The notes under the pieces are model-generated. The model saw only the letters and a program-made list of their open reading frames with translations, was not told the origin of the DNA and ran no database searches. Both the position numbers and the translations under genes were made by a program. From NCBI GenBank assembly GCA_018902385.1, contig JABSSW010000072.1, forward strand, positions 1 to 64,000: DNA of 64,000 nt. The letters run 5' to 3'. Shown here one piece after another: positions 1-12,300 of the stretch (the first letter of the stretch is position 1; the number at the start of each line of letters is the position of its first letter). Source of the DNA: Physcia stellaris. Its lineage: Eukaryota > Ascomycota > Lecanoromycetes > Caliciales > Physciaceae.

Positions 1-85
1 CCTAACCCTAACCTAACCTAACCCTAACCCTAACCCTAACCCTAACCCTAACCCTAACCCTAACCCTAACCCTAACCCTAACCCT
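1..85. repeat. Telomeric repeat tract (CCCTAA)n
   Basis: About 13 units of CCCTAA, the C-rich strand of the TTAGGG repeat used by most filamentous fungi, with a few shortened CCTAA units in the first 25 bases. The tract runs to the first base of the window and stops abruptly at a GCTAGCGG junction. Position 1 is therefore at or very near a physical chromosome end, and everything to the right is subtelomere. Confidence 0.97.
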
Positions 86-878
86 GCTAGCGGTAACCGC
101 CGGGTTAAGTCATCCGGCTAGGCCTGCCGGTTTGCAAATGCAATTCTGCAGCGTGACAGCGAAAATTAAAATATAATTTAAAACAATGAACGTTTTTAAT
201 AAATTTCACGTATTCATAAACATATATCGATTTTCTTGAATTAAAATTATTAAAATTCAATTTTAATGTTCAAATAATTCAATTCAAAAATTAACATTAT
301 CATTTGTAAATATAAAATGAATATTTTATTTTGTTTGTATAATTTTTAACGAAAATATTTTTATGTTTTTTCAATTGATATTATTAATTCACAATTATCG
401 TTTTCGAATTACATACAATTTGTTTTATGTCGATCGTTCAATAATAATATTACAAACACGAAACGATTTAAAAATAATTTTTTATTATTATTGTTGAACA
501 AATTGAATTGTTTTGAAATTAATAAACGCAAAATGCAAATTAAACACATAATCGACAAAATATTTTTCGAATTATTATTAATATTTGCGAATTGAATTCG
601 AAATATTAAATCGATTACATTTTGCAACGATTTATTTTATTTTATTAACAACACGACAATCATAATGATTAACGCATTGCTATTTATACGTAAAAATTCA
701 AAAATTCGTACAATTGAACAAAGAAAACGAATATACATTTCGAAATTTGCAAAACAATTAATTATGCAATAATTAGTTTGAAAATAATATAACTTTTTAC
801 TATACATCTTTGATGCAATGCTTTTTACATTTGTTATACATTTTTCGTGTTCAAATGTTTTATCATATTAGAAGACAG
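86..878. other. AT-rich subtelomeric block, no gene
   Basis: After about 80 bases of ordinary composition, the sequence from about 160 onward is very AT-rich, with many runs of A or T and recurrent GAATT/AATTC words. It returns to normal GC content near 1000. The only open frames are short and low in complexity, so I call no gene. RIP-type mutation or a decayed repeat could explain the composition, but CA and TG dinucleotides are still present, so RIP is not shown. Confidence 0.7.
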
Positions 879-985
879 AGACGAAGTTCTTGTCAAATGT
901 TTTGTGAAAAGTCGAACGAAATTCTTGTCGATTGTTTTGTAAAAAGTCATTTCAAATTTCATGTCATCTATTCTGAATCGAATTC
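879..985. repeat. Decayed 34-bp tandem repeat
   Basis: Two clear units of 34-35 bp, each with the core ATTCTTGTC or GTTCTTGTC followed by TGTTTTGT and AAAAGTC, then a third, more diverged unit. The array sits on the boundary between the AT-rich block and the normal-GC subtelomere. Confidence 0.6.
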
Positions 986-1009
986 ATAACATTCACTCGC
1001 AACAAACTG

Positions 1010-1292
1010 CTCTAGATCGGCGAGAAGATCAGAGATTCATCTGATTCATCGTTTCTTCTTGGAGAACGAGCTACTGTTAACGCCACATGATGGGTGTCTG
1101 TTCCGCAGGCACTCAGCGCTTGAGTGCTTTCTTGTCCTTTGTCCTCTCGCTGCTCTAGGTCTGCGGGGAGATCAGCGATTCGTCCTGATTCATCGTCTCT
1201 TCTTGGAGGGCGAGCTCCTGTTAACGCTACATGACGGGTGTTCTGTTCGCAGGCACTCAGCGCTGGAGTGATTCCTTGTCTCTGTCTCGGCT
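1010..1292. repeat. Two-copy tandem duplication of about 142 bp
   Basis: Unit one (1010-1152) and unit two (1153-1292) match over almost their full length. Both contain CTCTAG near the start, then GATTCATCGT, TCTTCTTGGAG, CTGTTAACGC and GCAGGCACTCAGCGCT in the same order. Open frames cross the duplication in several phases and none resembles a known protein, so I treat it as non-coding. Confidence 0.8.
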
Positions 1293-1590
1293 GCCATCCC
1301 GCCCAAAGCCAACGACCGCCAGTCTGCCAGCCGTGCGGGTGAGTGGAGCGGAGGAACCAGAAGCCTACAGCGTGTCCATTCTGGTATTCGGCTAACAGTC
1401 ACAGTGGTAGCCGTCCATCCATCCTGAGCATTCCCACGGTCGCAATGTCCCTCCGCAATCCGCATCCTTGCCTCCAAGACCTCAAGCCTTTCACGATCCA
1501 AGCTACAGCCCACTGCACGAGTCCAGAAGAAGCGGAGAAGCCAGATACGGGGTGGGGAAGTACACGGCGGGTGTGCTGCGCGGGGCATCG

Positions 1591-1990
1591 TCTAGGACCA
1601 TTGCAGAGCTTATGCTCTGTCTCTGTGTACCGAAACAAGCAATGCGCACAGAAGAGCTTGGATTGTGGGATACAAGGTGCAGGACGGGAGTGCAGATGCT
1701 GCGTCGAGGGCCATTGCAGTTGCTTATGCTCTGTCTCTGTGTACCGAGACAAGCGATGCGCGGGGCCCTTCAAGAGCTTGGTTGGGACACACGGCTTGGA
1801 AGAAGGTGGGGAGTGCGCTACTACGTCTAGGACCATTGCAGTTGCTTATGCTCTGTCTCTGTGTACCGAAAGCATGTCCGCGGGCTGTCAAGAGCTTGGA
1901 CACAAACTACAAGGACTCCAGGAGTGGATGCTGCGCCAAGGACCATTGCAGTTGCTTACGCTCTGTCTCTGTGTACCGAAGCTCCCAGCA
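1591..1990. repeat. Four dispersed copies of a ~45-bp element at ~115-bp spacing
   Basis: A block reading CCATTGCAG, then GCTTATGCTCTGTCTCTG, then TGTACCGA occurs at about 1596, 1706, 1829 and 1939. The cores are strongly conserved while the 65-75 bp between them differ much more. Open frames of 90-270 codons cross the region in several phases, which is what a repeat of this kind produces, so I do not call a gene. Confidence 0.75.
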
Positions 1991-4900
1991 TGCAAGAGCC
2001 CGGGACGTTGGCCAGAGGATACAGGGACTGGAGGTTGCGCACCTGGAGATCGGTTGACTTATGCGGCCTCCGCATGTCAAAGACAGCCATGGGAAGCTTC
2101 GAGACAATGGATAAAATCGGAATTCTGGCAGTCTAGACCTACACATGGGCTAACATGAGGGCAGGCATAGCTGGCTCGAACGTCCGTCTACAACGCCAAT
2201 CACACGGTCGCTCATGGGACACACTCTACGGTAGAAGGAGACTTCGAGGAGGAGGTTTACAGAGGAGAGCAGACGTTGGAGACATGGACTGGAACAGTTG
2301 ACTTACCTACGCCGATCACGCTGGACTTGGGGATAAGACGCATGGAAGGAAGGATAAGCCAGATAGATCTTGTGAACTTATGGAGACCTGCTAACATTTG
2401 TTGGAGATGCCTGGATTCTTGACATTGCATTCGGTGTTTGTCCAGGGCATGATTGAGCAAAGGCGAAAGATCAAGCCGTCATCAAAGTCGGTCATGCGCG
2501 GAAGGTCACAGCAACTGGCAAAAAGCTTAGGGACGTTCTCGAGATGGAGACGCTTCGGTAACATCTCATTTGTTTCTGTCACGCTAAAGCAGCTTGCAAT
2601 GTTGACTGGGAAACAGATGCTATCGCTCATCCTCAACCCCATCGCCCGAGACTCAGTCCATTACCATCATCGGCAGTGGAGGAGAGGAAGAGGACATCGA
2701 TCACTCTGATGACGATGCGAGGAGTCATCGATGGCTGCCCGTTCTGAACCTCTTTGTCCAAACTGATACCTCCGCAGGTTCTGCTTGTCCGTCTCCGCGA
2801 TTGGTGGCTGCCGACTCGATTGATTGCCGTGAACTTGGGGGATCTCCGTCATCGTGGAAGAGTGTTTTGGGTAGGCAATACATGCGCCATCACTTAATTG
2901 CGTGGCTAATGCTCGATCCAGAATACTGGGCGGCTGCTATCAACTCCCGAGCTTGTTCGTTTCCTGGACTACACTTGGACTTTCCATACCCTGAGGGCAA
3001 ATGCTACCTGATGGCCAAAGTGGAAATGGTGGTCCGGTATGTCTACCTTGCGTAGATAAAGTACATTGTCTTCTGCATGCCTACTCGTTTCTTCATAGCC
3101 ATGATTAAGTCGACAGCAATGCGCACAAGCTTCAAGCTCGCAGCTTTGTAATCCTGACCTAGGCACGGCTCTGAGACCAGACCAACTAACTATCATTGTC
3201 CAGCCCTTGCTCGCTCGACTTCGAAACTTCCGCTATCCGACAGGACTGGAGCGATGCATCGTCGCGATGCCGCCATCGACCTTTCAGCTTCAGAGGAGGT
3301 TGCTTGAGGTACAGTCATCTGCGGTCTCTGGCCAGGAGCGCATCTACGTACGTTACCTAACTCTTGACAGGTGCTCGAGGGAGAAGATCAGCCTCGGGCG
3401 GGAGTATTGGAGACGTCTGAGTGCCTGTCGAGGTAGCCAAGATGAAGACGGTCTTCACAGTTGGGCTTATTGGCAGCCGTAAGTTCGCACTCCCCTTTGG
3501 TTGGCATTGCACTGCAACAGGCAATACGCGCTGTTGCATCTCCAGTTGGCCTAGCATGATTGTAGAGAATTGCGCAAAGTCAAGGATCAAAGATCGCCTT
3601 TTAGTTAACACAGGATTTGGCAGGTCAAGGAGACAAGGCTCTGTGGCAAACGCAGCAGGACCTTCCTTCTACTGTAGCTCGCCTTAGGCACTGTGGCTTC
3701 ACTGATGGATCTGTGTGCTCTGCAGTCAAGAATCCAGAGGACGTTGGCCGGTCTGGCAGGAGATCTATGTCATCAGTGTTGGAGCACTCGACAAGGCTAT
3801 CCCTTCAGTCAAGGGAAATCTGATCCAGGTTGGACGTTGCTATCGAATTCGTACGTGCTGTTCCAGTTCGAGTGCCGGTCACACCTGAAAGATAACCTGT
3901 CCTGGACACGCGTAAGAGCCTCCACGAGACTCAGGAACACCGAGGAGATTGGTATTTCAATGATCTTGTCTCGTTCATCCTTGTGCTGAGCTGGATCCTA
4001 TCCTCAGGTGTTGGCTTGTAAATCTAGAACGGCCTACCTTTGCTCTGGCTAGCTGGAGACGCTCACAGCGATGATAGACACATCGGTGTCCAAAGTCAGG
4101 ACGAGGCGGCGTCAATGTCAACTGCTTCTTCATGTCGGCCTCAGCTCAGTTGCTGGTACCCTTGAAGAAGCTCTCCGATTCTATTTCCGGGATGGACCAG
4201 CATTCTATCTCTAAGCCACGACGTGCGTCAGGAGGCTTTGTAGGTAGTTTCTATCAAGAGAGTTCTCGACAGCCCTGGAGTGTGAGCAGAGGATGCTGCG
4301 CCAGGCAGTCTCCGTACTGTTTAGTCCGCCACGGCCTTTGGCACAGGCTTCCAATAGAGCGCACAGGACAGCAGCTACCGACTTCTCACGAGACAATTGG
4401 TCCAGGCGACAAGCCTACTGGCGTTGTGATAGGGAACCCTCTCTCCTTGTCCGGGAACAGGATTTCAATCAGGTAAATAACAATCCAGTCCTCTCGCATC
4501 CGAAATTGGATATTTGCAATCCAACTTCAAGCTCCAGTGTCCATGAGTCCTCAGATGCCTCTTCGGGTTACCAAATGAGTGATGAGAAAGCTAATTTGCC
4601 TGCTTAGGGAAACCAAAGAGCTTTGGAAACGCACTCGCCATATCTCTCCCCCGTGGCAACCCAGCCTCGTCGAAGACTCATAGTCCCGAAGTCATCAATA
4701 ACTTCCCTACTTCTAACATTATTTTGGGTGACCTTCGAGCTGGCAGTCTGGACCCATCGAATACTTCTTGTTCTTTGATTGCAATGGATTGAACCCTACA
4801 AAGCATGCCTTGCCTGGATCTTTGCCGTGTGGCAAGCTGCGAGGCTATTTGATCCTTTGAAAGTTCCGCCTTCGGTGTCACAGGCATGACCAGAGATATG

Positions 4901-5640
4901 CTCTGTGTTCGGACCTGGAAAGGGTGCGCGCCACATTCAGAGAATCCTCCTGTTCGCAGAGCTTTTCGGTGGTCAACGGCTGATGTCCGTTTCCAGAATG
5001 GATGGCGATTCCCAACTCAGGCAAGACTGACGAGGGGAAGAAGTCCAGATTCAGCAGAGCATCAATGATCACGTGATGGTAGAGGTTTGACGGCCGGTAC
5101 GGTGGAACAATCACCCCCAAAGATATCGACGGTGGCAGAGGAGTGCTTCCAGGCTACGAGCTGGAGGAAACAATTGGTGAAAGTGTGAAGCGCGGGCACC
5201 AGGGAGCATGTTATTACTCGAACTTCAAGGACTTTGAGAAGTGAGGGAGTTCCAAGGATACTCGCTCCAGACACGACGGTCGGCATGAGTGACGGGGATG
5301 CTCGCCTGCTTCCTGGCTGTTGTAATGTCGCCTTGTCTTGGAGTTTGATCGATTGTGGGAGTGTTAGAAGTCACAACACAAGGAGGAGCGCAAACAGCAC
5401 GCTGAGACTCGCTTACTCTTTCACAATACTTTGGAAAAAGGAAAGAGAGGGTGGAGACAAGGAAGCTTAGGAAGAACAGCAAGAGATACGTGGGACAATG
5501 CCCATTTACGCCCCGGACCGCGCTGCATCAACGGAGGCATTGCCCATCTCTTAAATCGAGAAAGCGAGACTGCTCTCCTGGGTGGGTCAACCCCTACCAA
5601 GCCACCAATATTGCGCGACTCTTTATCAACAGCCAGACGC
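1991..5640. other. Gene-poor subtelomere, no supported gene
   Basis: Only scattered open frames below about 115 codons on both strands. None has a recognisable domain, and none can be joined by consensus introns into a longer plausible protein. I looked for a telomere-linked RecQ-type helicase, which is common at fungal chromosome ends, and found no helicase motif. The sequence is probably decayed repeat or old coding DNA. Confidence 0.5.
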
Positions 5641-5654
5641 CCTGCTGGAAGCTC

Positions 5655-6590
5655 CGGCCTTCCCCTTCTCACTGCCGCACCCCGTCTCTCACTGCTTCCT
5701 GTTTCCAAAGCTGCCGAGAATGAAGAAATGGAGAGATCTGTGGCCACGAACGAGGGGATTTGTAAAGGACGAGGCTGAGATGGAAGTCATCTTTGGTGTA
5801 AGAGCCACCCAATTCCTGGTTGTCTCTTTAGCTAATGCATCTGAATGGGCACGGCAACACTAACGGTATAGAGCGAGGCCTCTAAGAGACCCGGGACCGA
5901 GAGATAAAAGCATTGTGTTGGCTGCAGCAGCATCCTCCGCGTCTCGTACGCAATCATCGCATCACACCTCAGCGTGCTTTCTTCCGAATAAATCACCCCT
6001 TCTCGCTGCCGCAACTGGTCTCTCACTGCCGCAACTGGTCTCTCACTGCCGCAACTGTCTCTAAAGCAGCCGGGAGTGGACGAAGGGTTAGATGCGTGGC
6101 CACGGATGATGGGAACACGAAGGACAAGGCTGTGGTGGAAGCATTCCCCCTTCTCGCTACCGCACCCAGTCTCTCACTGCATCCGTTTCCAAAGCCGGCG
6201 AGAGTGGACGAAGCGATAGATGCGTGGCCACGGACGATGGGAATACGAAGGACAAGGATGTGATGGAAGCCCTCTTCCTTTTGTTTGCCGCACCCGGTCT
6301 CTCACTGCATCGGATTCCAAAGCTGCCGAGAATGAAGAAAGGGAATACGAAGGATAAGGCTGTGGTGGAAGCCATTTGGTGTAAGAGCCACCCAAATCCT
6401 GATTGTCTCTTTAGCCAATGCGTCTCAATGGGCACAGCGACACTGACAACATCCAGTGAAGCCTCCGGAAGGAAGAGACCATGAGAGACCATGACCGGGA
6501 GACAATCATTATGTTGGCTGCAGCATCCTCCGCATGTTGTTCCAATCATCGCAAACCAGACTCCATTGCACAGCGTGCTGTCTCCCAGTC
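5655..6590. repeat. Decayed repeat family, about four copies
   Basis: Cores reading CCGCACC or CCGCAAC, then GTCTCTCACTGC, then a CCAAAGC-type stretch and GAGAATGAAGAAA or GAGTGGACGAAG recur near 5663, 5997, 6148 and 6268. A second shared block beginning TTGGTGTAAGAGCCACCC occurs at about 5792 and 6381 and continues through GTTGGCTGCAGCA. The region is therefore a nested duplication, with a short unit inside a longer one. No coding function is apparent. Confidence 0.7.
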
Positions 6591-7189
6591 CAACGAAAGA
6601 ATGAGAGAATGGGATGCGACAGACAGGAGGCGACAGAGGTGCAAGCTTGGTCAATGGTGATGCTTTCTAACCCGTGATACGATCAGCGAATAGAGTGGTA
6701 GGAGAGGTTTCCAATAGCATACCCAAGATCGCGCGGTTATGGTGGCGCTTGGTAACCACGAATGGAGCGAGAAGATGCGTGGACAGCACAATTCCTGGTG
6801 CAAAGCCTTCCAGGCACGACGCGGCTGGATACCATCAGGGAAATTGAAGGGTACAGCATATTGAAGGAGCGCTGGCGAGACTGGACAAGGAGATGGTGGA
6901 AAGGATGTTTGCACACTCGCGACGCTCTAGAGTACCGCTTGTGACGCAGGCTTGGCGGGCCGGCTTCCGTGATTATTGCGCCCTCCAGATTATTATTGCA
7001 CAGCCAAACTCTGAGAGAATTTGCTCCAACGCGTGCGCATAGGCAGCTTCTTTCCACCGGGAAACCGCTCTTTCGGCGCTCCGGTGAGAGACCGCTTTCC
7101 GAGGGAATGGTCGGCCAATGACTCTCCATACTTCACACCAACCAGCATCGACCTCAGCATCCTCAGCCATTTCACCGAGTCTCTTAGCA
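6591..7189. other. No supported gene
   Basis: Open frames up to 130 codons run on the minus strand, but they lack domain motifs, credible introns or a consistent frame. Confidence 0.5.
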
Positions 7190-8450
7190 CCTGGAACACC
7201 TCGTCAAGTCAGGCGTACAATTTGAGCTTCGGCCGAACCGGCATACTGGCGAGTTAACCTTGAACGGTGCGATTTGATGGAAGTACGCTGACTCTTCCTC
7301 GACGACAGGCGTTCCACCTCAATAAGCCTACTCATCTTTCTCTCCTATCTCCCATCTATACTCTCTCTACTACCTTACCACGGCACCATCAGAATGTCTC
7401 TGTGTCTCGCACGGTCGGCATCAGTCTACCCAGAATGTCAGGACGGAGAAGGGTGCAGCTTGATGAGAGATCCAGACTTGCCCACCTGAAGGAGTGGTGG
7501 ATCGTATCACGAACGATGCCATGATAGGACTTGGTTGGATTGCAAGCATCCGAGCTCTCGCGCGTCGGAGCGCAGTCATGGTATTCGCGTTCGCCTCGCG
7601 CAAATCCCGACTCAGTCACTACAGTGGAGTTCCCTCGACGACTGGCATAATGAGCCACTTCATGTCATGCTCCCAGAGCACAAAAAGAGTAGGGGAAGGA
7701 GGTAAGGATCATGAGAGAGGGCCCGGAGTGGCGAAGACAACGTGACCAAGCGAGAATAGGCATGGCCAATACAGCTCCATGGCTTAATCGCCTGTTCAAG
7801 TGAATGGCCTGCCAGTTACTCTACCTCCTTTGCCTTGAGCCACTATCAATGTTCAGGGTCCTTACGGCCATTCCGCCGAATCTCTCAACGAAGCAGACAT
7901 GCGATAAGTCATAGCCAGCTGATCGACTGCCTGGTAAGTTAGCTCCGCAATGAGACGGTTACTGATGGACGCTGACTCTCACTCGACGACAGGCACTCCC
8001 CAACTACAGGCTACCTCTTCTTCCACCTCTACCCCTACCATCTCACACGGCTCTATGATACCGCCGTATCTTGGACGGTCGGCACTAATCCGCACAATCT
8101 CTAAAGACGGCGGAAGGAAGCTACTCCGTGGAAGGTCTGGATTCGGCTGCCTAGAGGCGTGTTTGGCGCATCGCGATACCTTGCTAGTAGGAGGTGCAAA
8201 CATGCTCATCGGAGTGAATACAGGGTTTTGCATCTGCCACATGCAGCCAGCCAGTACAGTAGGGAACACTGGACAATTAGCATGCCGGGTCACTTCATTC
8301 CATATTTCGAGAGCAAACGAAGAAGGGCAGGAAAACGAGGCAAGACTCAACAGAGGGGCTTCGAGCGACGAGAATGGTGACCAGACAAGAATGGGCATGA
8401 TCAATACGACTTCCTCGATTAGCCCTGGCGAATGGCTGTCATTACCCGGG
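7190..8450. repeat. Old tandem duplication, unit about 650-700 bp
   Basis: The segment from about 7260 and that from about 7950 share an ordered series of matches: GCTGACTCT, TCGACGACAGGC, CCACCTC/CCATCT-rich pyrimidine tracts and ACGGTCGGCA. Near their ends, GGCATGGCCAATAC (about 7760) matches GGCATGATCAATAC (about 8395). The copies are much diverged. Neither carries a recognisable reading frame. Confidence 0.5.
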
Positions 8451-9640
8451 ACGTTACATAAAGTAGGCAGAGCTGCTTGAGGGGTTTGAAACGCTAAGAG
8501 CTGGAATAGCTAGTGATTGACAGATTTCGCCAAAGCTCCGGTCGCGCAGCCCCAGTACTTTGAATGCTCGTCTTGACTCAAGGTCTCCTTTGAACATCCT
8601 CAACTGCGGCGCCTTCGCCTCCTCGACGATCCTTCCCCGCCACCGCGATCCTTCCCCTCCTCGACCATTCTTTCCCTCCACCGTGGTCCTTCCCCTCCTC
8701 AACCATTCCTCGCCTCCAAGACGACCGTACAAGAGTCGTTTCATACTGAGCCGGCGCTTCGTAGGTAGTCAAGAGACAACTGCCGTTGCACCAGCTTTCA
8801 GAAGCCATACCGCAGAAACATTGGCGAACCGTGAGCTCTTCCACATCATTGGACAAGCCCTGTCGTTTGACTGCACTGACCGCATGGCAGAATGAACTCG
8901 CGCCACCACTCCATCCTCAACAAGGGCAGCAGCAGCAGCGCCTAAGGCACTCCCGAAGTCTACCTTACCTCCGCGTGCAGCCATCTCCACAGACCCTTCT
9001 CACCTCTCATCCTGCTTCTATGCTCACTCTTGGTCCTCCGATCACCTAATATTAGCTTCTCAACTACGCTAGTACTCGGCTGGGAGATCGGGGCAGGCAG
9101 ACCAACAGGGAGAGGTCCACTTTGACATCCTTTGGGAGGGACTGGGCTGAAGGTCATACTCGAGCGGAAGATTAAGAATTCAGGAACTGGGATGACATCG
9201 TACGATATAGTGGTGATTGTTGGGAGCAGATACGCTACTCAAGGACATCGCTAGAAGCCATGACGCAGCCTGTCGACAGCAAGCGCGATACCGGTTTGCC
9301 AGCAGACGACGCACGACGATACATATTCCGCGTGGGAAGTTCGGGAACCACCGGTGGAGCTTGGGTGGCGGGTTGAGACACTTAAAGGTCTATTGTCGTC
9401 TTGAGCGTAGGGAAGGCTAGGGAGAAAGGCCATATTGGAATTCTTTTCAGGGCGACGTTCTCTCCGTCTTTGCGATACTGTCAGGTACGTAACCGCAATT
9501 TTCTCGGCTGCCCGAGCTTGCTTCCCTGTGGGATTCTTGGATGAGGTTCCTGACCGCGAGGCCGCTGTATTCTAATGGAGTCCTTGTCTGCTCGGGTCCT
9601 TTGTCGTGCTTGTGGGTCTCTGACCCGCTCTCATTTGCTT
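8451..9640. other. No supported gene; CT-rich stretch at 8625-8730
   Basis: Low-complexity pyrimidine sequence with degenerate repeats of CCTTCCCC and CCTCGACC lies at 8625-8730. The rest has only short open frames without motifs on either strand. Confidence 0.5.
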
Positions 9641-9803
9641 GCATCCTCTTCTCCATTGCATCCTCTTCTCCATTGCATCCTCTTCTCCATTGCATCCTCT
9701 TCTCCATTGCATCCTCTTCTCCATTGCATCCTCTTCTCCATTGCATCCTCTTCTCCATTGCATCCTTTTCTCCATTGCATCCTCTTCTCCATTGCATCCT
9801 CTT
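9641..9803. repeat. 17-bp minisatellite, nine full units plus part of a tenth
   Basis: The unit GCATCCTCTTCTCCATT is repeated head to tail from 9641. Eight of the nine full units are identical and one (9760-9776) differs by a single base. Because 17 is not a multiple of three and the unit has no stop in any phase, all six frames stay open. The open frames here, for example a minus-strand one rich in MQWRRGCNGEEDA, are therefore by-products of the repeat and not evidence of a gene. Confidence 0.95.
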
Positions 9804-12150
9804 TCCGTTCCATTCTCTTCTCTACTGCCTAGCCCGTTGGACTTCAAGATACGCATAGTCATACCAATTCTATATATTTCCGCAACTAGACAGCTTGGAA
9901 GGCCATGTGGAGGTAGACCAGCTTGTGCTCTCTTCATCGATTCATTGAGAAGCTCGGAGCGGATCTGTGGTGACGACGGACAAAAACAGTCAGCCTTCTT
10001 CTTGTTCGCTTTCCTAATCAAGAAGCCTGAAATGTGCCGAAATTAGTTTCCTTTCCAAGCCTCGGACTCAAGGATTAGGATCGAGGTGTTTGACTGGCAA
10101 GACTTCGTTCACTTTACGTTCGAGGAATACAGGCGACCTTGAGCTCGGAAGCTCTTGTTAGCGGTCTTGGTCTGAGACAGTCGTTCCCCGTTAATGACTG
10201 CCCACCTCGTAAATCCGTTCTCATTCCTGTTGCCTTACGTATCTGGAGGCAATCGGATTATTCGCAAGTCATATTTCATCAACACGCGTACAGCTAGCTC
10301 ACCGACGAGTCTCGATGACACAAGCCCTTTTTGAAGGACACTAGGTGTGTAGGCTTTCGTATTCCGAGATTTATCCAGATATCTACTCATGCCAAACGCC
10401 AGTCCGTCTTGTATTAGAGACCTTATTGCAGCCCTTAACATATACGTAGCCCTATTGTGCTTCTAGCCCATCTTTTGCGCCCTACTGTATGAGGCTGCCA
10501 CTCCCTTGAGCCAACACCCACCCTGATTCTCTCCGTTATGAAACTCTGCTTCTGGCTACGCTATCCTTCATTCGTTTCAAAGTGCTTCATCGCTTCGAAT
10601 CGCGCAATCCTACACTCGTTTGGCCGTCGGGCGTGCTCCCGTGAAGAGTGCCGCCTTATCATCATCGACATCCTGCCGCGCGAAATCACACCTTGTCAGC
10701 ATTAGGCTGATGCGAAGGGATCCATCACAATTATTCGATCTGCTGCACCTGTTGCTGTTACTGCTTCCACTGTGGGAATCGCCGCTACTCTGGCTCTCTC
10801 TCTTCCCGAATCACTACCTCTTGGTGGATCATGGAAGAGCTTGATTGAGCGACAATAGCCAGTTGATCCGACAGTGTTGTTGTTTCTACTGCCGTTGCGG
10901 AGTTCGACAGACGACAGAAGGTAAGAACTAACCTGTAGTCTTGAGAGTCGTTGGCCGACCTTTCATGTAATATCGTCTGAGCCTGGAAGAACTTGGAATG
11001 GAAATGAGAATAATCAGTAATGAAAGGACAATTTGAGACTTGCACTGATGGATTACTTGGCTGATAATGCAATTTGGAAGGCTATAGCTGGAGATTATTG
11101 TTTTGAGGGAAAGTTGACCTTGAGCAAGTAGCAGCTTTAGTGGTCTTCTCAGTGGTGGTAAAGATTTTCGCAATATAATAACGTAACATGCGCTGCATTA
11201 ATGCCAATCCACCGAATCAAATCGCCGAAGGCAGGAGGAAACCATGTCAAAGACAGAGGTACATAGAATCTGCATGCAATGGAAGGGGCAAGCAATGTGC
11301 CATCAATGAACGTAGCTCGAAGGAACCCGCTGCAGTGAGCCTAGACGTGATGCATAAAAGTCCTGGAGTCTATCAGCTCAAAGTAAAAACTAAATGACAA
11401 GACTGTCTACACGTTGAAGGATCGAAGTATGAAAAAGCAAAGCTAGATAAGGGAAGTATAACGGTTGGTCTTCAAAGGGCGGGAACCTACTACTTCCATG
11501 TACCCATGAGCTTTCAGAGACAGGATTGGTGTGGTAGACTCGGAGACTCGGGTAAATATAGCAGCTCCTTGAAGTGGGTAGCTAGGTCATAGTAGGTGTT
11601 ATTCATGTCAGAGTTTGCAGCACTCCATACTCTGGCTTTTCTGGGATATCTGTCTTCATCGCATTCCGGGATGATACGAATCAACGCATCCCGTGTTCTT
11701 CATCACTGTTTCGCCGATGTGAAGCAAGCGCAAGACAAGAAGTTGGGGAGATATTGTTGTAACCAGACCTCCAAGAGTGTATCGCCACAGTAATTTTATC
11801 CACCTAGCTTTCTACCTATCTTTGTGTTGAAGGAACTGTATCATCCTCACATAACGCTGCGCTTGGCCCAATATGTAATACCTTAATACGATCCAGTTGA
11901 TGATTTGGCATACGCGGCCTTCGTTGAACTTGGGGTGGCAACGATGAATGGTGGCTTGAAGAACGTGTCCAAAGGACCAGCAGAAGTCGATATTATTTTT
12001 GTGTGCAGCCTCTGTTGAGAAAGCGCCTCCACTTGCATCGTTCGGACTTTTGCTGGAACACCCCAAACCTGGACTTAACTTCAAAGCTCCTGTTGTTGTG
12101 AACTCCACCTACTTCTCCTCTTCCTCTTCCACCACGTCTTGCTCCTTCTC
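9804..12150. other. No supported gene
   Basis: About 2.3 kb with only short, motif-free open frames on both strands and moderate GC content. I see no RNA gene or repeat I can defend. Confidence 0.5.
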
Positions 12151-12183
12151 CACCTCCTCATATTTCTCCTTGTTTTATTTTGC

Positions 12184-12300
12184 CTTCTCCTCCACTCTCG
12201 CCTCCTCCTCCACTCTCGCCTCCTCCTTCACTCTCGCCTCTTTCTCCACTCTCGCCTCCTCTTCCACTCTCGCCTTCTCCTCCACTCTCGTCTCCTCGGC
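12184..12300. repeat. 18-bp minisatellite, about six units
   Basis: The core CACTCTCGCCT recurs exactly every 18 bp at 12193, 12211, 12229, 12247, 12265 and, with one change, 12283. As 18 is a multiple of three, the frame is kept. The plus strand reads as repeated STLASS, and the minus strand as repeated ARVEEE, a charged coiled-coil type sequence. A 237-codon plus-strand frame spans the array, but its composition is that of the repeat. If there was a gene, the acidic minus-strand reading is the more protein-like one. Confidence 0.85.

Noticed and set aside
1343-2158. 271-codon plus-strand frame near the telomere
   Set aside because: Built on four copies of a repeat whose cores are read in different phases, Cys-rich only by translation of the repeat, with no family resemblance.
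1991-5640. Possible telomere-linked RecQ helicase remnant
   Set aside because: Expected at fungal ends, but no Walker A, DEAH or other helicase motif could be seen in any frame.
9572-10046. Long open frames on both strands across the 17-bp array
   Set aside because: A stop-free 17-bp unit opens every frame; the products are pure repeat translations with no flanking homology.
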